Shown piece after piece: positions 1-6,883 of a DNA stretch of 12,865 nt. The position numbers and the translations under genes are program-made. The notes beneath the pieces were generated by a model. It was given only the letters and a program-made list of their open reading frames with translations. It made no database searches and was not told where the DNA came from. Location of the stretch: NCBI GenBank assembly GCA_021806765.1, contig JAJZQR010000148.1, positions 1 to 12,865 of the forward strand, in the 5' to 3' direction. This DNA comes from Chloroflexota bacterium (lineage in GTDB: Bacteria; Chloroflexota; UBA6077). The first letter of the stretch is position 1; each line of letters starts with the position of its first letter.

Positions 1-2
1 CC

Positions 3-1103
3 TTCCTGCCCCTGCCGCCCGACGCCGGCGTAGTTTCACTCGGCGAGGGTGGAACCCCTCTAGTCCCTTCCCTGTACGCCGGTCCTCGCCTCGGCCTCCG
101 GCATCTGTACTTTAAGAACGACACGGTTATGCCGACGGGCAGCTTCAAGGACCGAGGCTTCAGCGTTGCCGTTAGCTTCGCACGCCACCTGGGCCTCCAC
201 GAGGGTGTCACCTATAGCTCAGGGAACGCGGGGGCTTCCTTTGCTGCCTACGCGTCACGGGCCGGCATGGAGGCCCTGGTGCTCGTCGAGTACGTGGCGA
301 ATCCAGTCAAGGTTGCCACGGTGAGTCTTCTGGGGGCCACTGCGGCTATCCTGCACTTCCAGGGCATGGACGAGATCACCGCCATGCTGGCCGAGGGGGT
401 GCAGCGGGACGGCCTCTACCAGTTCGTCAACTTCATAAACCCAATCCGCCATGAGGCGATGAAGACTTACGCCTACGAGATTAGCGAGGCGCTGGGTTGG
501 CAATCGCCTGACGTCGAGGTACACCCGGTTGGTACCGGCGGTGGCCTCTGGGGCGCCTGGAAAGGCTACCGTGAACTGACAGAGTTGGGCTGGATCGACA
601 CTCTGCCGCGGATGGTTGCGGTGCAGCCTGCCGCATCGGCCCATCTCTACGAGGCATTCCGGAAGGGCCAGCGGCAGGCTGGGCGGTTTGGCGACTCGAG
701 TGCCACGATAGCCCAGAGCATCGCGGCGGATGCGCCCATCCAGGGAGGAGAGCGCGTCCTGAGCGCGATCTACGACTCACAGGGCTGGGCCGAGGGTGTC
801 ACCGACGAGGAAATCCTCGAGGCCATGCTGTGGCTCGGACGCGAAGGCATCGCCTCTGAGCCGGCGGGCGCAGCCCCCCTGGCGGCCGTGCGCAGGGCTG
901 TCGAGTCCGGCCGCATCGCGCCCGACCAAAGGGTGGTGTGCGTGGTCACAGGGTCTGCCCTCAAGCAGCCCGGTGCGATGCAGCAGGCGGTGGGTCAGCC
1001 TTCCCTCCAACTGCGCGCCTCCTACTCGGACCTGAAAGAGTTGCTCGCTCGCTGGCGCGAGCTGCGTTCGTTCAATGCCACCGAGGAGGCCAAGCAGCAG
1101 TGA
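3..1103 (+). CDS. Threonine synthase-like PLP-dependent enzyme (5' end missing)
   Basis: This is a fold-type II pyridoxal-phosphate enzyme of the threonine synthase family, whose named member converts O-phosphohomoserine to threonine. The frame is open from base 3, so the N-terminus lies outside the window; 366 residues are visible. The order of motifs is typical: VSLGEGGTPL near visible residues 11-20, LYFKND, then PTGSFKDRG with the Schiff-base lysine at visible residue 49, SSGNAGAS (72-79) contacting the substrate, and the glycine-rich phosphate loop VGTGGGLWG (about 176-184). The ATG at 129 is internal, because the conserved lead-in motifs lie upstream of it in the same frame. The stop overlaps the GTG start of the next gene by four bases, so the two are probably cotranscribed and coupled. 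Threonine synthase is the best family match, but related beta-replacing or deaminating enzymes share these motifs, so the exact substrate is uncertain. Confidence 0.85.
   Translation, partial: FLPLPPDAGVVSLGEGGTPLVPSLYAGPRLGLRHLYFKNDTVMPTGSFKDRGFSVAVSFARHLGLHEGVTYSSGNAGASFAAYASRAGMEALVLVEYVANPVKVATVSLLGATAAILHFQGMDEITAMLAEGVQRDGLYQFVNFINPIRHEAMKTYAYEISEALGWQSPDVEVHPVGTGGGLWGAWKGYRELTELGWIDTLPRMVAVQPAASAHLYEAFRKGQRQAGRFGDSSATIAQSIAADAPIQGGERVLSAIYDSQGWAEGVTDEEILEAMLWLGREGIASEPAGAAPLAAVRRAVESGRIAPDQRVVCVVTGSALKQPGAMQQAVGQPSLQLRASYSDLKELLARWRELRSFNATEEAKQQ
1083..1089 (+). promoter_or_regulatory. Shine-Dalgarno site fixing the GTG start of the serine hydrolase
   Basis: GAGGAGG lies 10 bases before the GTG at 1100, inside the last codons of the upstream gene. 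It favours 1100 over the TTG at 1121 and the ATG at 1124. It also rules out the long in-frame extension back to 938, which would lie wholly within the upstream gene. Confidence 0.65.
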
Positions 1104-2158
1104 GCAGGATTTCGGATCTCTTGATGGGGGCGCGCGAAGAGCGCGCCTTCTCCGGTGCCGCCTACGTGATCGGTCGGCACGACGTGCTGCTCGAGCAGGG
1201 CAGCCTCGGCACCTTGAGCTGGGGAGGGGATGACGTCGGCGATGACACGCTGTGGGACCTCGCCTCGCTGACCAAGACGATTTCCGCGGTCGGGGCCATG
1301 GTGCTGCTCGAAGACGGGGCGCTGCGACTGGAGGACCCTATCGACCTGTTCCTGCAGGACTGGGCCACCACGGACAAGGCGCATCTGACGATCCGCCAGT
1401 TGCTCACCCACACCTCCGGTATTCCAGGCCAGCAGCCACTCTACTGGGGGGTGAGCAACAACGAGGAGATGCTGGAGACCGTCCGTCGTCTTCCGCTGCG
1501 CTTTGGGCCGGGCTCCGACGTGGAGTACACCTCTCAGGGCTTCATGGTTCTGGGGCGCATCCTGGAGCTCATCTCGGGCCAGCGGCTCGATGCCCTCCTC
1601 CGTGAGACCGTCTTCGAGCCGATTGGCATGGACAGCACCCTGTTCACGCCCCCGCCTGAGCTGCAGCGCAGGGCCGCAGCCACGGAGGACTGCCCGTGGC
1701 GTCACCGCGTCGTCCAGGGCGAGGTCCACGACGAGAACGCCGTCGTCATGGGCGGCATTGCCGCGCACGCCGGCATCTTCAGTACTGCCACCGACATGGC
1801 GCTCCTGTGCCAGATGATGCTGTCCGGCGGACGCGGCCAGCGGAGGCGGGTCCTGAGCCCGGAGTCCGTGGAGTGCATGACGCGGCTCTACACCAGACAG
1901 CTGCGCCTGGCCCGCTGCCTCGGCTGGCAGGGAAAGGACAGGGCGGGCTCGCCAGGCGGGGATCTCTTTACCGACCGTTCTTATGGGCATACTGGCTTCA
2001 CCGGAACGAGCGTGTGGATCGACCCGAGTCTGGATCTGTTCGCCGTGCTTCTGACGAACCGCGTCCATCCGTCTCGCCAGAACGAGACCGTTGTGCGCCT
2101 GCGGCCGCGATTTCACAACGTGGCGGTCTCGACCTGGGGCGGCCCGGACCGCGACTGA
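1100..2158 (+). CDS. Serine hydrolase, beta-lactamase/penicillin-binding protein family
   Basis: A 352-residue protein of the class C beta-lactamase-like (Pfam Beta-lactamase, CubicO/PBP4*) family; members act as D-amino peptidases, esterases or beta-lactamases using an active-site serine. The catalytic SxxK motif is S56-L-T-K59 in LWDLASLTKT. LLTHTSGIPG at 101-110 is a family hallmark, the second motif is Y143-T-S145, and the third is H297-T-G299 in HTGFTGTS, the HTG variant common in the esterase and peptidase branch. VHDENAVVMGGIAAHAG (209-225) is also typical of the family. I see no signal peptide or membrane segment, so a cytoplasmic location is likely. The GTG start overlaps the preceding stop (GTGA). 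The protein ends naturally after RLRPRFHN, a usual end for the family. The true substrate cannot be told from sequence; a peptidase or amidase role would suit the neighbours. Confidence 0.87.
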   Translation: MSRISDLLMGAREERAFSGAAYVIGRHDVLLEQGSLGTLSWGGDDVGDDTLWDLASLTKTISAVGAMVLLEDGALRLEDPIDLFLQDWATTDKAHLTIRQLLTHTSGIPGQQPLYWGVSNNEEMLETVRRLPLRFGPGSDVEYTSQGFMVLGRILELISGQRLDALLRETVFEPIGMDSTLFTPPPELQRRAAATEDCPWRHRVVQGEVHDENAVVMGGIAAHAGIFSTATDMALLCQMMLSGGRGQRRRVLSPESVECMTRLYTRQLRLARCLGWQGKDRAGSPGGDLFTDRSYGHTGFTGTSVWIDPSLDLFAVLLTNRVHPSRQNETVVRLRPRFHNVAVSTWGGPDRD

Positions 2159-2161
2159 AAG

Positions 2162-2272
2162 GTCGGCGTCGTGGCGGAGGCCCTCACCGCCATGGCGCCG
2201 ACGTTACTTCTGTACGTCGTGGCGCAGCGATACTTCATACGAATGGCCGTCGCCACGGGGTTGAAAGGCTGA
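2162..2272 (+). pseudogene. Remnant of an ABC sugar-transporter permease C-terminus (MalG type)
   Basis: Between the serine hydrolase and the amidohydrolase one frame reads about 36 codons and ends in a TGA at 2270-2272. Its end, LLLYVVAQRYFIR followed by MAVATGLKG, closely matches the conserved carboxyl end of MalG-type carbohydrate ABC permeases (last transmembrane segment, QRYF(I/V)RG, then G-x-K-G at the terminus). One glycine after FIR appears to be missing. Only the tail is present: the stop of the serine hydrolase lies in the same frame just upstream, and no other frame continues the permease. The remnant's stop overlaps the GAGGAGG used by the next gene, the spacing expected if the amidohydrolase once followed a complete permease gene. 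It is very unlikely to be a functional peptide. Confidence 0.7.
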
Positions 2273-2277
2273 GGAGG
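2271..2277 (+). promoter_or_regulatory. Shine-Dalgarno site fixing the GTG start of the amidohydrolase
   Basis: GAGGAGG ends 6 bases before the GTG at 2284 and decides the start of the amidohydrolase, whose frame stays open back to 1696 inside the upstream gene. It overlaps the stop codon of the permease remnant. Confidence 0.7.
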
Positions 2278-2283
2278 CAGAGC

Positions 2284-3555
2284 GTGAGATCCTGGATCCT
2301 TGCGAGACAGTTGATAGACGGGACGGGAGTGCCGCCTCAGGAAGGGGTCGCGATAGCTGTCGCGCAGGGACGCATCGCCGAGATTCGCCCGCTCGAGGGC
2401 TTCTCGCCCGACCGCGAGGACCAGGTATACGACCACCGGGACGCGGTTGTCCTGCCGGGGCTCGTGGACGGCCACGTCCATCTTTCCTTCGATCATGGAC
2501 CCGACCACGCCTCCATTCGCGCCACCGTCGAGCGGAATGATCTGACCGCCCTGGGGCTCCTGGTGGCTCGCAATGCCCAGAGCTGCCTCCGGGCCGGGAT
2601 CACGACGGTCCGCGACTGTGGGGATCGAGGGCTGGTCACCCTGACGGTGAGGGATGCGATAGGTCGGGGGTGGATGGCAGGACCTCGTATCCTGGTCTCC
2701 GGAACCCCGATCACCACGACAGGCGGGCACCTGTACTGGTGCGGCAGCGAAGCCGACAACAAGTACGAGGTCCGGAGGGCAGCCCGCTCCCTCTGTAAGG
2801 CCGGCGTGGATTTCGTCAAGGTGATGGCCAGCGGCGGCAACATGACCCACGGGACCAATCCCCTGGAGCCTCAATACGACGTGGTCGAGTTGAGGGAGGT
2901 CACGACCGAGGCCCATCGTTTGGGGCGCCGGGTGGCGACCCACTCGCTCAACGCGGAGGCCGTCCGGCGCTCTCTAGCCGCCGGAGTCGACACTATCGAA
3001 CACTGCCTCTGGAACTCTCCGTCGGGAGATGCTTACGACCCGCAGGCGGCTGCGGAGATAGTGGCACGAGGGATCTCGGTGGGCATCACCTTTACGGGAC
3101 TGGACAGGGTTCTCCTGCCAGACCCTTCGGCCAAATCAGAAGAAGCCGAGCACAAGCTGAGACTCCTGCGGGATCGCTACACCAACGCTCGTAGACTGCG
3201 CGACCTCGGGGCCAGGGTGATGATATGCAGCGACGCCGGGGTCCGGTTCACCAGGTTCGAGGATTTTGGCCTGAGTCTGGTCTGTGCCGTCGAAGCGCTG
3301 GGAGTGTCTCCGGTGGAGGCCATACACCGGGCGACTCAGCTACCGGCCGAGGCTCTGGGACTGGGGGAGGAGATTGGCTCGGTTATCGAGGGCAAGCGCG
3401 CCGACCTGGTGGTGACAGAGGGCGACCCTGCGGGCAATATCGCGGACCTCGGCCGAGTCCGCCAGGTGTGGGTGGGGGGTCGCCCCACCCTGGAGGGCGA
3501 AAGCGTGATGCTTCCCCCTCCCTTCCCGCTTGTGATGCCACACGAGTTTCGATAG
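2284..3555 (+). CDS. Metal-dependent amidohydrolase (imidazolonepropionase / Xaa-Pro dipeptidase-like)
   Basis: A 423-residue amidohydrolase-superfamily enzyme (Amidohydro_1, TIM barrel with flanking beta-sandwich). The start is a GTG with a strong ribosome site; the N-terminus ILARQLIDGTG is the usual first beta-sandwich strand. Metal-site residues are visible in order: H64 and H66 in GLVDGHVHLSF, K179 in DFVKVMASGG (position of the bridging, probably carboxylated lysine), H220 in RVATHS, H240 in GVDTIEHC, and D317 in ICSDAGV. The end ATQLPAEALGL ... GKRADLVV is standard. The subfamily includes prolidase-like enzymes acting on dipeptides or N-acyl amino acids, which suits the adjacent serine hydrolase and peptide-transport ATPases; exact specificity cannot be read. 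It converges with the minus-strand genes, and only 13 bases separate its stop from the first remnant there. Confidence 0.87.
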   Translation: MRSWILARQLIDGTGVPPQEGVAIAVAQGRIAEIRPLEGFSPDREDQVYDHRDAVVLPGLVDGHVHLSFDHGPDHASIRATVERNDLTALGLLVARNAQSCLRAGITTVRDCGDRGLVTLTVRDAIGRGWMAGPRILVSGTPITTTGGHLYWCGSEADNKYEVRRAARSLCKAGVDFVKVMASGGNMTHGTNPLEPQYDVVELREVTTEAHRLGRRVATHSLNAEAVRRSLAAGVDTIEHCLWNSPSGDAYDPQAAAEIVARGISVGITFTGLDRVLLPDPSAKSEEAEHKLRLLRDRYTNARRLRDLGARVMICSDAGVRFTRFEDFGLSLVCAVEALGVSPVEAIHRATQLPAEALGLGEEIGSVIEGKRADLVVTEGDPAGNIADLGRVRQVWVGGRPTLEGESVMLPPPFPLVMPHEFR

Positions 3556-3568
3556 CGCCGTTCTGGCT

Positions 3569-3640
3569 GTTCTACCCTATCTGGTCCCAGTAGTGGCAGG
3601 GGAGCCGATGGTCGCGCTTCGCCCCGCCCTCACATCTGGT
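3569..3640 (-). pseudogene. Broken second copy of a dppF/oppF 3' end
   Basis: Read on the minus strand, this stretch ends in KRDHRLPCHYWDQIG and a TAG at 3572-3574, matching the end of the intact dppF-like protein ([14 protein letters not shown]), including the last cysteine of the C-terminal cluster motif. Bases 3577-3600 are identical to 4873-4896, and similarity continues on both sides (roughly 41 of 47 positions by eye over 3569-3615 against 4865-4911). The frame closes at 3641-3643 and the 5' part of the remnant overlaps the end of the D-glutamate cyclase gene, so only about 22 codons survive. It is a scar of a second ATPase gene or of a local duplication, not a working gene. Confidence 0.75.
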
Positions 3641-4688
3641 CTATCGCCAGACCTGCCATCGTGTGGAGCAGCTGCACCACCGCCAGCTGAACCTCGGCCG
3701 GCAGCCCATCTACCCCGCCGTCCACCGCCCCCTCGAGGGAGTTGATCAGCCCCACCCGTATCCCTGCCGCTATCAACTGCTCCTCCATGTGCACTGTGTG
3801 GAGCAGGTCGTGGTTCTTCATCAGGATCGCCACGCAGTCGGCCACCGCGTAGCAGCCCCAGTTCGATACTGCGGCGGTCACCAGGTTGTCGGCCCTGCTC
3901 CGCGCTCCAATGCCTCGCCCGCAGGGGCACTGGCACTCCCTGCCGTAGGGCACGTGCTCCCTCACGGCGTCCATCACCAGCCCCATCCCGATCTCGTTCC
4001 CGCCATCCCCCACGGCAACCAGCGGAATGCCCCGGCTCTGGGCCCTCTCCACCAGCAGGTCAGTTCGGGCCTGCCCCTCGTCGAAGGCGTACCCGCGCAT
4101 GTCGTGGTATCGCCCGGCCACGTTGCGACCGGCACGCTCCACCGATACCACGACCTTCGGCTGCAGCTGATCCAGCAGCGGCTCCGCCGCCCTGAGAGCC
4201 TCCTCGTCCTCCGCCGGATAGGGCAGCACCACCACGACGGCCGTCCTGCGCCTGATCTCCAGCGCCCGGCGGGCCTCCTCCAAAGTGACCAGGTTGAACC
4301 CGGCGGTCTGCAGCACAGCCCCGATAGCCGGCCGAAGGGGATCGTCGGTGACCACCACCGGTAGCACCCCGAAGGCTTTCTGGAGCGTCCGAGCCAGCAC
4401 CGCCGTGCCCGCGGGTCCGTCGTTCTCCCCGATGTTGGGACTCACCCCGGCTCGCGCCAGGAACCCGGTGGTGAAGAGCACCACGTCCCCCCGCTTCAGG
4501 CTCGACAGCCGCGTCGCCGCCGCCATCGCCACCGGACCACCGGCCATCTCCCGCGCGGCCCTGTACAGCGGCTCCACGCCCCTCCCGCCCATATCCAGGC
4601 TCATCAGGCGGTCTATTCGCTTCTCCACCTTCCCCTCCCACCCCTTCTCAGGAACACTCGCAGGCCTATCCCGACGTGACATCAACAC
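3630..4688 (-). CDS. D-glutamate cyclase family protein (DUF4392)
   Basis: A 352-residue member of the D-glutamate cyclase (DUF4392) family, related to the C-terminal domain of mitochondrial DGLUCY, which converts D-glutamate to 5-oxo-D-proline. Visible family motifs are DRLMSLDMGGRGVEPLY (26-42), LFTTGF (71-76), GENDGPAGTA (87-96), VERAGRNVAG then RYHDMRG (183-199), and VGDGGNEIGMG (226-236). A cysteine patch ECQCPCG holds C252, C254 and C256. The start is uncertain: GTG at 4688 and ATG at 4682 lack a clear ribosome site, whereas the GTG at 4628 is preceded by GGGAGGGG and would give a 332-residue protein starting just before the conserved region. The gene stands alone after a likely terminator, between an intact and a broken dppF 3' end. 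A D-amino-acid catabolic role beside peptide-handling genes is an inference; the family call is firm. Confidence 0.82.
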   Translation of the reverse strand: MLMSRRDRPASVPEKGWEGKVEKRIDRLMSLDMGGRGVEPLYRAAREMAGGPVAMAAATRLSSLKRGDVVLFTTGFLARAGVSPNIGENDGPAGTAVLARTLQKAFGVLPVVVTDDPLRPAIGAVLQTAGFNLVTLEEARRALEIRRRTAVVVVLPYPAEDEEALRAAEPLLDQLQPKVVVSVERAGRNVAGRYHDMRGYAFDEGQARTDLLVERAQSRGIPLVAVGDGGNEIGMGLVMDAVREHVPYGRECQCPCGRGIGARSRADNLVTAAVSNWGCYAVADCVAILMKNHDLLHTVHMEEQLIAAGIRVGLINSLEGAVDGGVDGLPAEVQLAVVQLLHTMAGLAIDQM

Positions 4689-4718
4689 GAGTGCTGCCGT
4701 GTAGGGACCGGCCCGAGC

Positions 4719-4767
4719 ACCCCACCCCCGGCCCCTCCCCGTAGCGGGGCGGGGCCGGGGGTGGGGT
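4719..4767. repeat. 23-bp GC-rich near-perfect hairpin (dispersed-repeat type)
   Basis: Bases 4719-4741 and 4745-4767 form an inverted repeat matching at 22 of 23 positions (mismatch 4736/4750), separated by only three bases. The arms consist almost only of C and G runs. No T-run follows on either strand, so it is not a standard intrinsic terminator. The style resembles the C/G-run palindromes scattered between genes of Chloroflexota; it sits about 30 bases upstream of the first possible start of the D-glutamate cyclase gene. Confidence 0.8.
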
Positions 4768-4792
4768 CAGAACCACAGCACCGACCTGCACG

Positions 4793-4841
4793 CAAAAGCG
4801 CCGGAGCCCCTTGGCCCTCCCACGGGCCAGGTCCCCGGCGC
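4793..4841 (-). terminator. Likely intrinsic terminator after dppF
   Basis: On the minus strand, just past the dppF stop, GCGCCGG (4835-4841) pairs with CCGGCGC (4798-4804). An inner GGCCC/GGGCC pairing lies within, with a small bulge, and CTTTTGCG follows. The T-run is short (four), so termination may be partial. It would end the gcv-dpp transcript and leave the D-glutamate cyclase gene needing its own promoter, which I could not identify. Confidence 0.6.
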
Positions 4842-4867
4842 CTTCGTGGTTTCGACCGTCTCGCGTC

Positions 4868-5872
4868 CTACGCTATCTGGTCCCAGTAGTGGCAGGCGAC
4901 CCAGTGGTCGCTCTCCACTTCCCTGAACTCGGGCTCCGCCTGGGCGCAGGTCTCCTTGGCGTACCGGCACCTCGGGTGGAACCGGCAGCCGCTGGGAGGG
5001 TTCACCGGGCTCGGCACGTCTCCCGTCAGGATCACCCTCTGCCGCCTCGACTCTACCTCAGGATCAGGCACCGGCACCGCCGAGAGCAGCGCCTTGGTGT
5101 AGGGGTGCAGGGGCCGCCGGTACAGCGCGTTCCGGTCCGCCAGCTCCACCATCTTCCCTACGTACATCACCGCTACCCTGTCCGAGATGTGGCGCACCAC
5201 GCTCAGGTCGTGGGCGATGAACAGGTAGGTCAGACCGAACTCACCCTGGAGTTCCTCCAGGAGGTTGATGATCTGCGCCTGGATGGAGACGTCCAGAGCC
5301 GATACGGGCTCGTCGCACACGATGAACTCCGGCTCCACCGCCAGCGCCCTCGCCACCCCGATACGCTGCCTCTGCCCCCCGCTGAACTCGTGGGGGTACC
5401 GGTTCGCGAAGTAGGGGTTCAGCCCCACCAGCCGGAGTAGCTCCTGCACCCTCTCCTGCCTGGCCTTCCCCCTCGCCAGGTGGTGGATGTCCAGCGGCTC
5501 GCCGATGATGTCCCCCACCGTCATCCTCGGGTTCAGGCTGGCGTAGGGGTCCTGGAAGATCATCTGCATCCGGCGGCGCATCTTCCGCAGATCCTCGCCC
5601 TTCAGCGAGGTGAGTTCGGTCTCCCCGAACTTCACGCTCCCGCCGGTCGGCCGGTACAGCTGCAGGATGCTCCTTCCCGTCGTGCTCTTCCCGCAGCCGC
5701 TCTCCCCCACCAGCCCCAACGTCTCACCCTTCTTGATGAAGAAGGAGATGTCGTCTACTGCCCGTACGTCCCCCACCTTCCGCTGCAGCAGTATCCCCTG
5801 GGTGATGGGGAAGTACATCTTCAGGTTTCTTACCTCTAGCAGCTTCTCCGCCGTCGTGCTACTAGCTGACAT
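4868..5872 (-). CDS. Peptide ABC transporter ATP-binding protein, DppF/OppF type
   Basis: A 334-residue cytoplasmic ATPase of a dipeptide/oligopeptide importer; it would pair with the preceding DppD-like subunit to drive peptide uptake. The ABC motifs are complete: Walker [10 protein letters not shown] (56-64), Q-loop FQDP (106-109), signature SGGQRQR (164-170), Walker B FIVCDEP (183-189), and H-loop H221. The C-terminal oligopeptide-transporter extension (oligo_HPY) is intact, with [11 protein letters not shown] and cysteines C296, C302, C309 and C327, the arrangement reported to bind an iron-sulfur cluster in some DppD/DppF proteins. [14 protein letters not shown] near the start is family-typical. 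The ATG at 5872 overlaps the end of the dppD-like gene by 11 bases and is preceded by purine-rich GAGGGGAGAG. No permease or binding-protein gene is nearby, so the substrate is unknown. A copy of its last codons recurs at 3569-3640. Confidence 0.93.
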   Translation of the reverse strand: MSASSTTAEKLLEVRNLKMYFPITQGILLQRKVGDVRAVDDISFFIKKGETLGLVGESGCGKSTTGRSILQLYRPTGGSVKFGETELTSLKGEDLRKMRRRMQMIFQDPYASLNPRMTVGDIIGEPLDIHHLARGKARQERVQELLRLVGLNPYFANRYPHEFSGGQRQRIGVARALAVEPEFIVCDEPVSALDVSIQAQIINLLEELQGEFGLTYLFIAHDLSVVRHISDRVAVMYVGKMVELADRNALYRRPLHPYTKALLSAVPVPDPEVESRRQRVILTGDVPSPVNPPSGCRFHPRCRYAKETCAQAEPEFREVESDHWVACHYWDQIA

Positions 5873-6851
5873 GGTTCTCTCCCCTCACGTCCACCCAGCA
5901 GGCCATCTGGTGGCCCCGAGCCACCGGCTCCAGCTTCGGGTTCTCCTGCCGGCACTTGTCTATCACGTAGGAACATCTGGGCGCAAAGGGGCATCCCGGT
6001 GGCGCGTCGATCAGGTCGGGGGGGAGTCCCTCGATGGGGATCAACCTCTCCCGCCTTTCCTCGTTGATCTTCGGTATGCTCCGCAAGAGCCCCAGGGTGT
6101 AGGGATGACGCGGGTCCTTGAACAGCTCGTCGGTTGGGGCACTCTCCACGATGTACCCGGCGTACATCACGTTGATCTTGTCGGTCATCCCAGCCACCAC
6201 CCCCAGGTCGTGGGTGATCATGATGACCGCCGCCCCCAGCTCTTTCTTCAGGTTCTTGATCAGATCCAGGATCTGGGCCTGGATCGTCACGTCCAGAGCC
6301 GTCGTGGGCTCGTCGGCAATCAAGAGCTTCGGGTTGCAGGACAGCGCCATGGCGATCATGACCCGCTGACGCATGCCACCCGAGAACTGGTGGGGGTAGT
6401 CGTTCACCCGACTCTTCGCCGAGGGGATGCCAACCATGTCCAGCAGCTCCACCGCCCGCTTCCCGGAGGCGTTGCCGTCCATCCCCAGGTGCAGCTCCAC
6501 CCCCTCCGTTAGCTGCCGCTTGATGGTCAGCACCGGATTGAGACTGGTCATGGGGTCCTGGAAGATCATGGCGATGTCCTTCCCTCGGACATGCCTCATC
6601 TCGTCCTCGCTCAGCTTCAGGAGATCCCGCCCCTGGAACATCACCTTCCCGTCCACGATCTTGCCCGGCGGTTGCGGGATCAGTCTCATGATGGACAGGG
6701 CGGTAACACTCTTGCCGCAACCGCTCTCCCCCACCAGACCAAGGGTCTCCCCTTCGTCCAGGGTGTAGGACACGCCGTTCACGGCCTTCACTACCCCGTC
6801 CTGGGTGTAGAAGTTGGTTCTCAGTTCCTGGATCTCCAGCAGTCGGCCCAT
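5862..6851 (-). CDS. Peptide ABC transporter ATP-binding protein, DppD/OppD type
   Basis: A 329-residue ATPase, the D-type partner of the following DppF-like protein. Motifs: [13 protein letters not shown] at the start, Walker A GESGCGKS (41-48), Q-loop [11 protein letters not shown] (97-107), signature SGGMRQR (157-163), Walker B LLIADEP (176-182), and H-loop H214. The oligo_HPY extension follows, with [13 protein letters not shown], then C287, C293, C300 and C318. [14 protein letters not shown] and the CPFAPRC motif separate it from the F-type copy. The ATG at 6851 has AGGTGG seven bases upstream (6859-6864). The gene starts only 32 bases after gcvPB, so it probably shares the glycine-cleavage transcript. 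In most bacteria dppD follows dppB and dppC; here those genes are missing from the neighbourhood, so the permease must be encoded elsewhere or be lost. Confidence 0.93.
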   Translation of the reverse strand: MGRLLEIQELRTNFYTQDGVVKAVNGVSYTLDEGETLGLVGESGCGKSVTALSIMRLIPQPPGKIVDGKVMFQGRDLLKLSEDEMRHVRGKDIAMIFQDPMTSLNPVLTIKRQLTEGVELHLGMDGNASGKRAVELLDMVGIPSAKSRVNDYPHQFSGGMRQRVMIAMALSCNPKLLIADEPTTALDVTIQAQILDLIKNLKKELGAAVIMITHDLGVVAGMTDKINVMYAGYIVESAPTDELFKDPRHPYTLGLLRSIPKINEERRERLIPIEGLPPDLIDAPPGCPFAPRCSYVIDKCRQENPKLEPVARGHQMACWVDVRGENHVS

Positions 6852-6883
6852 GGCTCCCCCACCTTTATTCTACAAGCTGGATC

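Noticed and set aside
1022..2116. A 364-codon open frame on the minus strand opposite the serine hydrolase
   Set aside because: It has no recognisable motifs and lies wholly opposite a gene with complete SxxK, YxS and HTG motifs; long antisense frames are expected in GC-rich DNA.
1696..2283. Upstream extension of the amidohydrolase frame
   Set aside because: It overlaps the serine hydrolase, reads as low-complexity Arg/Gly/Pro sequence, and a strong ribosome site marks the GTG at 2284.
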